Assembly (NCBI GenBank): GCA_002347265.1
Contig: DDYB01000001.1
Span: 1 to 21,358 of the forward strand
Direction: 5' to 3'
DNA: 21,358 bases
DNA from: Desulfobacteraceae bacterium UBA2245
Lineage (GTDB): Bacteria > Desulfobacterota > Desulfobacteria > Desulfobacterales > UBA2245
In this document: piece after piece, positions 8,670-17,297 of the stretch
Layout: each line of letters starts with the position of its first letter
Numbering within the stretch: the first letter of the stretch is position 1
Translations under genes and position numbers: made by a program
The notes under the pieces: model-generated
Seen by the model: the letters and a program-made list of their open reading frames with translations, nothing else
Told to the model about the DNA's origin: nothing
The model's database searches: none

Positions 8670-9862
8670 AAAACGAAATCATTCAAAAGGCGGATACGGT
8701 CATTGCGCGCACCTACAAGCGGTTTCCCCTGGTTCTGGTCAAAGGGTGCGGCAATCGTCTCTGGGATGATCAGGGAAGGCAGTACACCGACTTTGTGGCC
8801 GGAATTGCCGTATGCAATCTGGGGCACGCCCATCCGGCGGTTGTTGACGCTCTGGTCAAACAGGCGCAAGTCCTGTTTCATGTATCCAATCTTTACTATA
8901 CGGTTCCCCAGGTGGAACTGGCCGCCTGGCTGGTGGAGCGTTGTTTTGCCGACCGCGTGTTTTTCTGCAACAGCGGGGCCGAAGCCAATGAGGCCGCCAT
9001 CAAGCTGGCTCGAAAGTATTTCCGGGAAAAAGGCGATCCGCGCCGTTTTAGAATCATTACCATGGAAAAATCCTTTCATGGCCGGACCATGGCCACGCTT
9101 TCGGCTACCGGACAGGAACGGATCAAGTATGGATTTGATCCGGTGCTGGCGGGTTTTGATTTCGTTCCTTTTAACGATATCGCCGCTGTTGAGGAAAAGA
9201 TTGGTCCGGAAACCTGCGCGGTGATGCTTGAACCCATTCAGGGAGAAGGGGGCATACGCTGCCCGGATTCATTGTATCTGAAAGGCCTGCGAAGGATATG
9301 CGATGAAAAGGGCATTCTGCTGATTCTGGATGAAATTCAAACGGGAATCGGCCGTACCGGCCGGCTTTTCGCTCACCAGCATTTCGGAATCGAGCCGGAT
9401 ATCATGACGCTGGCCAAAGCCCTTGCCAACGGACTGCCCATCGGCGCCATGCTGACGCGTGAGCAGGTGGCCGAAGCATTCGGTCCGGGTTCGCATGCAT
9501 CGACCTTCGGAGGTACGCCGGTGATAACGGCGGCCTCTCTGGCAACGCTTCAGACGATCGAAAAAGAAGGGCTTATCGAGAACTGCCGAAAAATGGGAGC
9601 CTATTTCCGGGAGAAGCTCGCCTGGCTCAAGACCCGTCACGACTGTATACAGGATGTCCGGGGGCTTGGCCTGCTTCTGGGCGTCAAGCTGTCCGTTCCG
9701 GGTGATCCCGTGGTGCTGGCCTGCATGGAGCGCGGATTTCTGATCAACTGCATTCAGGGCGAGGTGCTGCGTTTCGTGCCGCCGCTGACCGTTGGGCAAC
9801 AGGATATAGACGCACTGGCGGCATGCCTGGACGAGGTATTAAGCATTCCAGTCGACGCATAA
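8666..9862 (+). CDS. argD: Acetylornithine aminotransferase
   Basis: ArgD is the class-III PLP aminotransferase that turns N-acetylglutamate semialdehyde into N-acetylornithine; many homologues also serve the lysine pathway as succinyl-DAP aminotransferase. The 398-residue product shows NSGAEANEAA near 105-114, the PLP-contacting LDEIQTGIGRTG and the Schiff-base Lys251 in LAKALANG. ATG 8666 is chosen because it overlaps the argB TGA (ATGA) and gives the standard N-terminus; longer in-frame extensions would lie inside argB. lysA and dapF in the same gene run make a dual arginine/lysine role plausible, but dapD and dapE are not seen here. Confidence 0.94.
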   Translation: MKNEIIQKADTVIARTYKRFPLVLVKGCGNRLWDDQGRQYTDFVAGIAVCNLGHAHPAVVDALVKQAQVLFHVSNLYYTVPQVELAAWLVERCFADRVFFCNSGAEANEAAIKLARKYFREKGDPRRFRIITMEKSFHGRTMATLSATGQERIKYGFDPVLAGFDFVPFNDIAAVEEKIGPETCAVMLEPIQGEGGIRCPDSLYLKGLRRICDEKGILLILDEIQTGIGRTGRLFAHQHFGIEPDIMTLAKALANGLPIGAMLTREQVAEAFGPGSHASTFGGTPVITAASLATLQTIEKEGLIENCRKMGAYFREKLAWLKTRHDCIQDVRGLGLLLGVKLSVPGDPVVLACMERGFLINCIQGEVLRFVPPLTVGQQDIDALAACLDEVLSIPVDA

Positions 9863-9886
9863 AAATGTGATATTGGCGAGGTTGTT

Positions 9887-10828
9887 TTGAAAAAAGACAT
9901 TTTAACCATTCTGGATCTGGACAGGCAGGATATTCAAAAGCTTTTTGACCGGGCGTTTGAACTCAAGCGCCGCTCCAGACAGGGGATTTTCGATCAGCCC
10001 TTGCGGGGCAGGAGTCTGGGTTTGTTGTTTGAAAAGCCTTCGACGCGCACCCGTCTTTCCTTTGAGACCGCCGTGATTCAACTGGGCGGAACGCCCATAT
10101 TCATCAGCGCGAAAGACACCCAGCTGTCTCGCAATGAACCGGTCAAGGACATGGCGCGGGTGCTTTCCAGGTATGTGGACGCTCTGGCGGTCCGCACCTT
10201 TTCCCAGCAGATTGTCGAGGAATTCGCGCAATACGCCGATATTCCGGTCATTAACGCCCTGACCGACATGTACCACCCCTGCCAGGTGCTCAGCGATCTT
10301 TTAACCGTGCTGGAATATAAACACCGGCTTGACGGCTTGAAGGTAGCCTGGGTGGGCGATGGAAACAACGTGGCCCATTCCTGGATCAACGCTTCGGCGG
10401 TTTTGGGATTTGAGCTTTCTCTGGCGTGTCCGGAGGGATATTTCCCCGACCCGGCGGTGGTTCGAAAGGCGATGGATAAAGGTTGCGGGAAGATTCAAAT
10501 CACCAGCGACCCAAAGGAGGCGGTTCGAAATGCCGCGGTGATTTATACGGATGTCTGGGCCAGCATGGGTCAGGAGTCCGAACAGCAGGCCCGTCTGAAG
10601 ATTTTTGAACCTTTTCAGGTGAACGAGGCTTTGATTCAGAACGCGCCGGACGATGTCATCGTTATGCATTGTCTGCCGGCGCATCGCGGAGAAGAGATCA
10701 CCGAAGCGGTGCTGGAAGGTTCCCATTCCGTGGTCTGGGATCAGTCCGAAAACAAGCTGCACATGCACAAGGCGATTCTGGAAACATTGATCCGGCCCTG
10801 CGGCCAACTGATTGCGGAAAGCCGCTAA
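9887..10828 (+). CDS. argF: Ornithine carbamoyltransferase
   Basis: ArgF condenses ornithine with carbamoyl phosphate to citrulline. The 313 residues include the carbamoyl-phosphate loop STRTR (52-56), HPCQ (130-133) and HCLPAHR (261-267), which carries the ornithine-side Cys characteristic of ornithine over aspartate transcarbamoylases. The start appears to be TTG 9887, preceded by GAGG (9877-9880) at six bases; no in-frame ATG gives a complete N-terminus. A rare TTG start in mid-operon may lower expression relative to its neighbours. A catabolic (arcB) role is unlikely because the neighbours are all biosynthetic. Confidence 0.95.
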   Translation: MKKDILTILDLDRQDIQKLFDRAFELKRRSRQGIFDQPLRGRSLGLLFEKPSTRTRLSFETAVIQLGGTPIFISAKDTQLSRNEPVKDMARVLSRYVDALAVRTFSQQIVEEFAQYADIPVINALTDMYHPCQVLSDLLTVLEYKHRLDGLKVAWVGDGNNVAHSWINASAVLGFELSLACPEGYFPDPAVVRKAMDKGCGKIQITSDPKEAVRNAAVIYTDVWASMGQESEQQARLKIFEPFQVNEALIQNAPDDVIVMHCLPAHRGEEITEAVLEGSHSVVWDQSENKLHMHKAILETLIRPCGQLIAESR

Positions 10829-10853
10829 AGCACTCAAAATAAGGAGAAGAACC

Positions 10854-12059
10854 GTGTCGAAGAAGATCAACAAAGTCGTTTTGGCCTATTCCGGAGGACT
10901 GGACACTTCGGTGATACTCAAATGGCTTATCGAAACCTATCAATGCGAGGTGATCGCATTTTCAGCCAATATCGGTCAGGCGGAAGAGCTCGACAACCTG
11001 GAGCCCAAGGCGATCAAAACCGGCGCCAGCAAGGTTTATATCGATGATCTGACCGAAGAATTCGTCAAGGATTACGTATTCCCCGCATTTCGGGCCAACG
11101 CCATTTACGAGGGCCAGTATCTTCTGGGAACGTCTCTGGCCCGTCCCCTGATTGCCAAGCGGCAGATTGAAATCGCTCTGGCCGAAGGGGCGGACGCCGT
11201 CAGCCATGGGGCCACGGGAAAAGGAAACGATCAGGTGCGCTTTGAATTGACCTATCTGGCTCTGGCGCCTCATATTCAGATCGTGGCGCCCTGGCGCGAG
11301 TGGAACTTAAAGTCCCGGACCGCTTTGATGGAATTTGCAAGGAAGCACGGCATTCCCGTGCCCACGACTCCCAAAAAGCCATACAGCAGCGACCGAAACC
11401 TGCTGCACATCAGCTACGAGGGCGGCATTCTCGAGGATCCATGGAATCCCCCCGACGAGGAAATGTTTATACTCAGCGTATCTCCGCAGAAGGCGCCGGA
11501 CAGGGCTGAAGTGATCGAGATGTCCTTTGAGAACGGGGATCCGACGGCGATCAACGGAAAGAAGCTTTCTCCTGCAGCGCTTCTTGGCGAACTCAACCGT
11601 CTGGGCGGACGCCACGGCATCGGCCGTGTGGATATCGTGGAAAACCGCTTCGTCGGCATGAAATCCCGCGGGGTTTACGAGACGCCGGGTGGAACGATTC
11701 TGCGCCAGGCTCACATGGCGGTGGAATCCATCACCATGGACCGGGAGGTCATGCACCTGCGCGATTCCCTGATTCCCAAGTATTCCGAACTGATTTACAA
11801 TGGATTCTGGTTCTCGCCGGAAATGCGCCTGCTGCAGAACATGATCGACAAAACTCAGGAAAATGTTTCCGGGGTGGTCAAACTCGAACTTTACAAGGGC
11901 AACTGCCGTGTGCTGGGCAGAAAGTCCGACAGGTCCCTGTACAGCGAGGATTTTGCCACGTTTGAAGATGAGAATGTCTACAGTCAGAAGGACGCCGAGG
12001 GTTTTATCCGGCTCAATGCGCTGCGGCTTCGCATACAGAGGCTGCTGGCCCGATCCTAG
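10854..12059 (+). CDS. argG: Argininosuccinate synthase
   Basis: ArgG joins citrulline and aspartate at the cost of ATP (released as AMP and PPi). The 401-residue product begins SKKINKVVLAYSGGLDTS, with the PP-loop motif SGGLDTS at 13-19. GATGKGNDQVRFE near 117-129 and PYSSDRNLLHISYEGG near 179-194 are conserved substrate-binding segments. GTG 10854 is chosen because it follows AAGGAGAAG (10841-10849) and matches the usual N-terminus; a 14-residue in-frame extension upstream would overlap the argF coding end. Length is normal for the type-1 bacterial enzyme. argH follows after 15 bases. Confidence 0.96.
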   Translation: MSKKINKVVLAYSGGLDTSVILKWLIETYQCEVIAFSANIGQAEELDNLEPKAIKTGASKVYIDDLTEEFVKDYVFPAFRANAIYEGQYLLGTSLARPLIAKRQIEIALAEGADAVSHGATGKGNDQVRFELTYLALAPHIQIVAPWREWNLKSRTALMEFARKHGIPVPTTPKKPYSSDRNLLHISYEGGILEDPWNPPDEEMFILSVSPQKAPDRAEVIEMSFENGDPTAINGKKLSPAALLGELNRLGGRHGIGRVDIVENRFVGMKSRGVYETPGGTILRQAHMAVESITMDREVMHLRDSLIPKYSELIYNGFWFSPEMRLLQNMIDKTQENVSGVVKLELYKGNCRVLGRKSDRSLYSEDFATFEDENVYSQKDAEGFIRLNALRLRIQRLLARS

Positions 12060-12074
12060 ACGGAAGGAAAAACG

Positions 12075-13451
12075 ATGGCGGAAAAACTCTGGGACGGACG
12101 ATTTTCCGAAAAGACGGCAAAGGTCGTGGAGGCCTTTACCGCATCCATTGACGTGGACAGCCGCCTCTACCCGTATGATATCGAAGGCAGCGTCGCTCAT
12201 TGCCGGATGCTGGCTCGAACCGGAATCATCGCTCAGAATGAAGCCGACGTGCTGATTCGAGGACTCAACGAAATCCGGGGTCTGCTGGATCGAGGAGAGT
12301 TTGAATTCGATCAGCGTCTCGAAGATATTCACATGCACATCGAAACCCGTTTGTTTCAACTGGTCGGCAATGCGGCGAAAAAGCTTCATACGGCCCGAAG
12401 CCGCAACGATCAGGTGGCCCTGGATGTGCGCATGTATCTTCGGGAAGAAACCCGCGGCATGATTCGCGATCTTGCCGCTCTTCGAAAGGTGTTTGTGGGA
12501 CTGGCCGAATCCGGCCTTGACGTGGCGATGCCCGGCTACACGCATCTGCAGCGGGCCCAGCCGGTGCTTCTGGGGCACCACTGGATGGCCTATTACGAGA
12601 TGTTTTCAAGGGACGGCCAGCGGTTTCAGGACGCCTTGAAGCGCATCGATGTCATGCCTCTGGGCAGCGCGGCCCTGGCCGGCACCACGTATCCGATCGA
12701 CCGGCATTATGTCGCCGAACTGCTGGGTTTCGCCAAAGTGTCTGCGAACAGCATCGATTCTGTCTCCGACCGGGATTTCATCATCGAATTTCTGGCCGCG
12801 TCCAGCCTGTGCATGATGCATCTGAGCCGGCTTTCCGAGGAACTGATTCTGTGGTCTTCTTCGGAATTCTCCTTTATCGAGCTGCCCGATGCCTTTACCA
12901 CCGGAAGCAGCATCATGCCGCAGAAAAAAAATCCGGACGTGCCCGAACTGGTGCGGGGAAAAACCGGAAGGGTTTTTGGCGATCTGGTCGCGCTCCTGAC
13001 TCTGATGAAGTCTCTTCCCCTGGCCTATAACCGGGACATGCAGGAGGACAAGGCGACTTTGTTCAGCACGGTGGACACGCTCAAGGCCTGCATTGAGGTG
13101 ACCACCCAGATGCTTCCCCGCATCCGGGTCAATGCGGATGTAATGCGGCGTGCCGCGGGTCGTGGCTTTCTGGAGGCGACGGATCTGGCCGACTATCTGG
13201 TCACCCGGGGCATGGCGTTTCGCGAAGCCCACAGCTGTGTTGGAAAAGCCGTGGCCTTTGCCCTTTCACGGAAAAAGGAACTCAGTGAACTGAGTTTGAA
13301 CGATTTGAAGGGTTTTTCAGAATTGATCGCCGAGGATGTTTTTGAGTTTCTGAAGGTGGAGCGGATGATTGATCGGCGGAAATCAGCCGGCGGCACCGCC
13401 GCGCAAAACGTTCGAAAGGCGATTGCGCAGGCCCGCGAGGAACTGGGCTGA
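12075..13451 (+). CDS. argH: Argininosuccinate lyase
   Basis: ArgH splits argininosuccinate into arginine and fumarate, the final step of the pathway. The 458-residue product has the fumarase/aspartase superfamily signature GSSIMPQKKNPD (277-288) with the catalytic Ser on the mobile loop. It also has HTARSRNDQVALD near 110-122 and TPGYTHLQ-like MPGYTHLQRAQPV near 156-168. Its N-terminus MAEKLWDGRF is that of typical bacterial ArgH, and GGAAGGA lies upstream of the ATG. It closes the argBDFGH series. No separate acetyl-CoA-dependent acetyltransferase domain is fused at the C-terminus, unlike ArgH(A) fusions of some marine gammaproteobacteria. Confidence 0.96.
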   Translation: MAEKLWDGRFSEKTAKVVEAFTASIDVDSRLYPYDIEGSVAHCRMLARTGIIAQNEADVLIRGLNEIRGLLDRGEFEFDQRLEDIHMHIETRLFQLVGNAAKKLHTARSRNDQVALDVRMYLREETRGMIRDLAALRKVFVGLAESGLDVAMPGYTHLQRAQPVLLGHHWMAYYEMFSRDGQRFQDALKRIDVMPLGSAALAGTTYPIDRHYVAELLGFAKVSANSIDSVSDRDFIIEFLAASSLCMMHLSRLSEELILWSSSEFSFIELPDAFTTGSSIMPQKKNPDVPELVRGKTGRVFGDLVALLTLMKSLPLAYNRDMQEDKATLFSTVDTLKACIEVTTQMLPRIRVNADVMRRAAGRGFLEATDLADYLVTRGMAFREAHSCVGKAVAFALSRKKELSELSLNDLKGFSELIAEDVFEFLKVERMIDRRKSAGGTAAQNVRKAIAQAREELG

Positions 13452-13475
13452 ACCTTATTTGCGTCGGAGGCGGAA

Positions 13476-13637
13476 ATGTTTTCGTTATGCGGTGTTATTA
13501 AGTGCGGCCGTCCCTTCAAGGCGATCGCAGCGGCACTTTGTCTGATGGCCCTGCTGGGCGGTTTGACCGGATGCGGAAAGAAAGGGCCTCCGGTTGCGCC
13601 GCCTCAGACCCAATCGGAAAAAAGCGTTCCAGACTAG
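13476..13637 (+). CDS. LptM-like small lipoprotein
   Basis: This 53-codon gene is easy to miss. It encodes a short basic start, a hydrophobic segment (about residues 18-31), the lipobox LTGC with lipidated Cys33, and immediately GKKGPPVAPP. That pattern, a Cys followed by GxKGP and a short Pro-rich polar tail, is the signature of YifL/LptM. In E. coli LptM assists maturation of the LPS translocon LptD in the outer membrane. The genomic context agrees: E. coli yifL sits next to dapF, and here the gene precedes lysA and dapF. GGAGG (13466-13470) lies five bases before the ATG. The role is inferred from motif and context; the tail is too short for a confident homology statement. Confidence 0.82.
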   Translation: MFSLCGVIKCGRPFKAIAAALCLMALLGGLTGCGKKGPPVAPPQTQSEKSVPD

Positions 13638-13686
13638 ATTCTCAGAATCCGATCTGCCGCGTTCATTTATTGAAACCAGGTGAACC

Positions 13687-14943
13687 GTGAACCATTTTGA
13701 ATATCGAGGGAATGAACTTTTTTGCGAGGAGATTCCTGTCAAACACATTGCCAAAGCGGTGGGAACTCCTTTTTATCTTTACAGCCACGCGACCCTGAAG
13801 CGACATTATGAGGTTTTCCACGCGGCATTTGAAGGAATCGAGCGGCTGGTCTGCTATTCGGCAAAAGCCAATACGAACCTGGCTGTTTTAAGGCTGTTCC
13901 GATCCCTGGGAAGCGGGCTGGACATCGTTTCCGGAGGGGAACTTTACCGGGGGCTCAAAGCGGGGTTTTCCCCGGACCGCATCGTGTATTCCGGGGTGGG
14001 CAAACGTGCTGATGAGATCGACGAAGCCCTGGGTGCAGGCATTCTCATGTTCAACGTGGAGTCCCTGGAAGAGCTTGATCTGATCAATCAGCGGGCCGGC
14101 GCTCTGGGCAAAAAGGCACCGATAGCCATTCGCGTCAATCCGGACGTGGACCCGAAAACCCATCCTTATATTTCCACAGGGCTGAAAAAAAACAAGTTCG
14201 GCATTGACGCCCGGACCGCGATGGAGGGATACCGGCTGGCCAGGGGGATGGAACATGTGCGTATCGTTGGAGTTGATTGCCATATCGGATCCCAGATCAC
14301 GCAGACCGATCCATTCCAGGACGCGATGAAAAGCATCAGATCCGTTATTCAAGAGCTTTCCGGCATGGGCATCACCGTCCGGTACCTGGATATGGGCGGC
14401 GGTCTGGGCATCACGTACGACAGCGAAGCGCCGCCTCAGCCTGCGGATTACGCCAGGGCCATCGTGGATTCATTAAAAGGGGCGCCGATCCGGCTGATTC
14501 TGGAACCGGGTCGGGTGCTGGTTGGAAATGCCGGCATACTGGTCACCCAGGTGCTTTATCGAAAAACCGCCGGGGAAAAGTCGTTTATTGTGGTGGACGC
14601 CGGCATGAATGACCTTTTGCGTCCCTCCATTTACAAAGCCTTTCACGGCATTACGCCGGTGGAGAAAAACACGGCGGAACCGCTGGTGGCCGACGTGGTC
14701 GGTCCGATCTGCGAAAGCGGTGATTTTCTGGCTCAGGACCGCAAGATCTTTTCCACGGGCCGCGGAGACCTTCTCGCGGTGATGAGCGCCGGCGCCTACG
14801 GCTTTGCCATGTCGTCGAATTATTGTTCCCGGTTGAAGGTTGCCGAGGTCATGGTCCAGGGCGACCGGTTCGAGGTGGTCCGGCGTCGGCAGACCTATGC
14901 GGATCTTGTGGCCGGAGAGTCGGTTCCGAGCTTTCTGGACTGA
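13687..14943 (+). CDS. lysA: Diaminopimelate decarboxylase
   Basis: LysA decarboxylates meso-diaminopimelate to lysine. The 418 residues show the fold-III PLP enzyme layout: an N-terminal barrel with the PLP Lys60 in CYSAKANTN, the HIGSQ motif (199-203), the phosphate-binding MGGGLGI (236-242) and EPGR near 273-276. Catalytic Cys342 lies in CESGDFLAQ, in the C-terminal beta domain. The start is GTG 13687 with AGGTG (13678-13682) upstream; translation gives the standard family N-terminus. The substrate motif CESGD favours DAP over ornithine/arginine decarboxylase relatives. dapF, which makes its substrate, follows after 29 bases. Confidence 0.95.
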   Translation: MNHFEYRGNELFCEEIPVKHIAKAVGTPFYLYSHATLKRHYEVFHAAFEGIERLVCYSAKANTNLAVLRLFRSLGSGLDIVSGGELYRGLKAGFSPDRIVYSGVGKRADEIDEALGAGILMFNVESLEELDLINQRAGALGKKAPIAIRVNPDVDPKTHPYISTGLKKNKFGIDARTAMEGYRLARGMEHVRIVGVDCHIGSQITQTDPFQDAMKSIRSVIQELSGMGITVRYLDMGGGLGITYDSEAPPQPADYARAIVDSLKGAPIRLILEPGRVLVGNAGILVTQVLYRKTAGEKSFIVVDAGMNDLLRPSIYKAFHGITPVEKNTAEPLVADVVGPICESGDFLAQDRKIFSTGRGDLLAVMSAGAYGFAMSSNYCSRLKVAEVMVQGDRFEVVRRRQTYADLVAGESVPSFLD

Positions 14944-14972
14944 AGGGATTGAAACTCAATAAAGCGTGATCG

Positions 14973-15797
14973 ATGAAAGATATCGAATTTTATAAGATGA
15001 GCGGGGCCGGCAACGATTTTATTATCATCGACAACCGGAACCAGGTTGTCGATGAAACCGATCTTGTCGGATTCATTGCAAAAGTCTGCCGCAGAAAGTT
15101 TTCGGTGGGGGCTGACGGTCTGATTCTGGTGGAGTCCTCGGACAAGGTGGATTTCAAGTGGCGTTTTTACAATTCGGACGGCAGCAGGGCCGAGATGTGC
15201 GGAAACGGCGCCCGATGCGCCGCAAGGTTTGCCTACGTCAACCGGATTGCAGGACCCGAACTGTCCTTTGAAACCGATGCGGGCATTGTTTCGGCCCGGA
15301 TGCAAAACGATCGCGTCAAAATCCGCATGACCGATCCCACCGGGCTGAGGCTGAATTATCCGCTGATGATCGACTCCAGGATGCTTCGCATCAGCAGTAT
15401 CAACACCGGCGTTCCCCATGTGGTGGTCGAGGTGGAGGATTTGGAAAACGCCGATGTGTGCAAAGACGGCCGGTGCATTCGTTTCCATGAAGCATACGCA
15501 CCTGCGGGAACCAATGCGAACTTTGTATCCATGACCGCCAAAGGTGAAATTGTCATTCGAACCTACGAGCGGGGCGTTGAGGATGAGACTCTGGCTTGCG
15601 GCACCGGATCCGTGGCCGCCGCCCTGATTATGGCAAAAATCAGGGAGTTGTCCTCCCCGGTTGACGTTCTGACCCGAAGCCGGGAGCGTCTCAGTATTTA
15701 TTTCCGGATGGACGGGGATCGATTCCACGATGTGTATCTGGAAGGCGGCGCCCGGATCATTTATGTCGGCAGGCTTCATCAGGAAGCCTGGGCCTGA
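14973..15797 (+). CDS. dapF: Diaminopimelate epimerase
   Basis: DapF converts LL-DAP to meso-DAP, needed both for lysine and for peptidoglycan cross-links. The 274-residue product is a PLP-independent epimerase with two catalytic cysteines: Cys76 in EMCGNGARC and Cys209 in LACGTGSVA. The N-terminal KMSGAGNDF (8-16) is the family signature. The ribosome binding site is weak, but the ATG matches the family start precisely. Length is usual. The order lysA-dapF is common; dapA and dapB often follow but here folK comes next. Confidence 0.95.
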   Translation: MKDIEFYKMSGAGNDFIIIDNRNQVVDETDLVGFIAKVCRRKFSVGADGLILVESSDKVDFKWRFYNSDGSRAEMCGNGARCAARFAYVNRIAGPELSFETDAGIVSARMQNDRVKIRMTDPTGLRLNYPLMIDSRMLRISSINTGVPHVVVEVEDLENADVCKDGRCIRFHEAYAPAGTNANFVSMTAKGEIVIRTYERGVEDETLACGTGSVAAALIMAKIRELSSPVDVLTRSRERLSIYFRMDGDRFHDVYLEGGARIIYVGRLHQEAWA

Positions 15798-15849
15798 AGC
15801 AAACTTCCGGCATCGTGGAAGAAACCGGATATGCGGAGCCTGTGCACTT

Positions 15850-16341
15850 ATGGCCGTGGTTTACATCAGTCTGGGATCGAATATGGGCAGAAGACGGGAA
15901 AATTGCCTGCGTGCTCTGGCCGAGCTGAATCAGGCCCCTGTCGGATCCCTGACCGGCCGGTCGGAATTTTATCTGAGCCAGCCTGTGGATTGTCCTCGGC
16001 AGAACTGGTTTGTCAATGCGGCGGCACGCCTTGATACCCGGCTCGACCCGTTTGCGCTGCTTGACCATACAAAGCGCATCGAAACCCAGCTGGGCAGAAG
16101 AATAAACGACGTTCGATTCGGCCCGAGAATGATTGACCTGGATATTGTTTTGTATGACGATCAAATTCTGGACACACCGGAGCTCACGATTCCTCATCCA
16201 AGGATGCACAAAAGACGTTTTGTGTTGCGGCCGATTTGTGATATAGATGACCACATCGTTCATCCGGTTTTAAAAGAACCGTTAACCCAGCTGCTGGCGG
16301 GGATTCCCGAATCCGGCCAGAAACTGATTCGGATTACATGA
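15850..16341 (+). CDS. folK: 2-amino-4-hydroxy-6-hydroxymethyldihydropteridine pyrophosphokinase
   Basis: FolK (HPPK) transfers pyrophosphate from ATP to the pterin precursor of folate. With ATG 15850 the product is 163 residues, the usual size. It starts MAVVYISLGSNMGRR, with the family motif SLGSN at 7-11, then SQPVDCPRQNWFVNAA and the HPPK signature RFGPRMIDLDI (89-99) with the Mg-binding Asp96 and Asp98, and HPRM (116-119). Longer in-frame starts would reach back into dapF and are not supported. CGGAG at 15833-15837 is a distant ribosome binding site. The stop overlaps the next ATG by four bases. Confidence 0.94.
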   Translation: MAVVYISLGSNMGRRRENCLRALAELNQAPVGSLTGRSEFYLSQPVDCPRQNWFVNAAARLDTRLDPFALLDHTKRIETQLGRRINDVRFGPRMIDLDIVLYDDQILDTPELTIPHPRMHKRRFVLRPICDIDDHIVHPVLKEPLTQLLAGIPESGQKLIRIT

Positions 16342-16586
16342 GACTTTTAATTCTGGCGGCATTGATATACCTGGGATATCGGGCCTTAAAATCCCGTATC
16401 GGCAGCGGGCATCAAAACGCCGAAACCGATTTGCGGAACATGGATGATGAGATGATTCAGGATCCTTTTTGCGGCGCCTATTTCCCCAGGAAAAACGCCG
16501 TCAGGGCAAGCGTCGGAAAAAAGGATTTTCTGTTTTGCAGCGAACAATGCCGGGATGCGTATCTGAGCGGCCGTGAAAAACATTAA
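16338..16586 (+). CDS. Small membrane-anchored zinc-finger protein, PP0621/YHS-like
   Basis: The 82-residue product starts with a hydrophobic helix (residues 2-16) that should anchor it in the membrane or act as an uncleaved signal. A flexible charged stretch follows, then a small metal-binding module: DPFCGAYFP (42-50) and FCSEQC (66-71). The C-terminal part resembles PP0621-family proteins, which normally have C-x2-C in the first half. Here the first position is Asp42 (D-x2-C), as in YHS domains. Predicted ligands are thus Cys45, Cys67 and Cys71, perhaps with Asp42. Function is unknown. Its ATG overlaps the folK TGA by four bases, so it is translationally coupled to folK. Confidence 0.75.
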   Translation: MRLLILAALIYLGYRALKSRIGSGHQNAETDLRNMDDEMIQDPFCGAYFPRKNAVRASVGKKDFLFCSEQCRDAYLSGREKH

Positions 16587-16637
16587 AACGGCTTGATTCC
16601 GGCGATCTTGAATGGATGATGACAAGGAAGGAACAGC

Positions 16638-17282
16638 ATGAAGTTTTTTATTGATACAGCCAATATTGAACAAATCAAGGATGCCAACCGCATGGGCATG
16701 ATTGATGGGGTCACCACCAATCCAAGTCTGATCGCCAAAGAGTCCGGAGACTTTGAAACCATTGTCAAAGAAATTTGCCGGATCGTCGATGGGCCTGTCA
16801 GCGCCGAGGTTATCGCCCTGGATCTGGAGGGCATGCTCAAGGAAGCCCGCCATCTGGCCTCGTTGCATCCAAACATCGTGGTGAAGATTCCCATGACCAT
16901 CGAGGGACTGAAAGCTGTTCGACAGCTTTCCGAAGAGGGGATCAAGACCAACGTCACGCTGGTATTTTCTCCGTTGCAGGCACTGATGGCGGCCAAGGCC
17001 GGGGCCAGTTACGTCAGCCCCTTTATCGGACGCCTGGACGATATCTCGCATGACGGTCTGCTGCTGGTGGAGCAGATCGTTGAGATTTACAGCAATTACG
17101 CCTTTGAAACCGAGATCATTGTCGCTTCCGTGCGTCATCCGCTTCACGTGCTGGAGTCGGCGCTGATCGGCGCGGACATTGCCACGATTCCTTACGGAGT
17201 TCTGAGTAAAATGGCCGGGCACCCTCTGACGGACAAAGGCATTCAGGCGTTTCTGGATGACTGGAAACGGGCTAAAAAATAA
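16638..17282 (+). CDS. fsa: Small transaldolase (FSA/TalC type)
   Basis: The 214-residue product belongs to the short, single-domain transaldolases that include fructose-6-phosphate aldolase and TalC/MipB transaldolase. It shows MKFFIDTANI at the start, TTNPSL (26-31), the Schiff-base Lys83 in VVKIPM and the conserved NVTLVFSPLQA and SPFIGRLDD segments. In organisms without a long transaldolase this type serves the non-oxidative pentose phosphate pathway. Transaldolase and aldolase activities cannot be separated by sequence alone, although the Phe in VTLVFS, where FSA proper usually has Tyr/Ile variants, is more often seen in transaldolases. AAGGAAGGA (16624-16632) is a strong ribosome binding site. 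Confidence 0.9.
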   Translation: MKFFIDTANIEQIKDANRMGMIDGVTTNPSLIAKESGDFETIVKEICRIVDGPVSAEVIALDLEGMLKEARHLASLHPNIVVKIPMTIEGLKAVRQLSEEGIKTNVTLVFSPLQALMAAKAGASYVSPFIGRLDDISHDGLLLVEQIVEIYSNYAFETEIIVASVRHPLHVLESALIGADIATIPYGVLSKMAGHPLTDKGIQAFLDDWKRAKK

Positions 17283-17297
17283 AAAGCCGGAACCAAG

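Noticed and set aside
10812..10853. N-terminal extension of ArgG overlapping argF
   Set aside because: GTG 10854 has an excellent ribosome binding site and gives the conserved N-terminus.
11307..12581. Antisense open frame of about 420 codons across argG and argH
   Set aside because: It spans the junction of two certain genes and its translation resembles no family. It is a by-product of codon bias.
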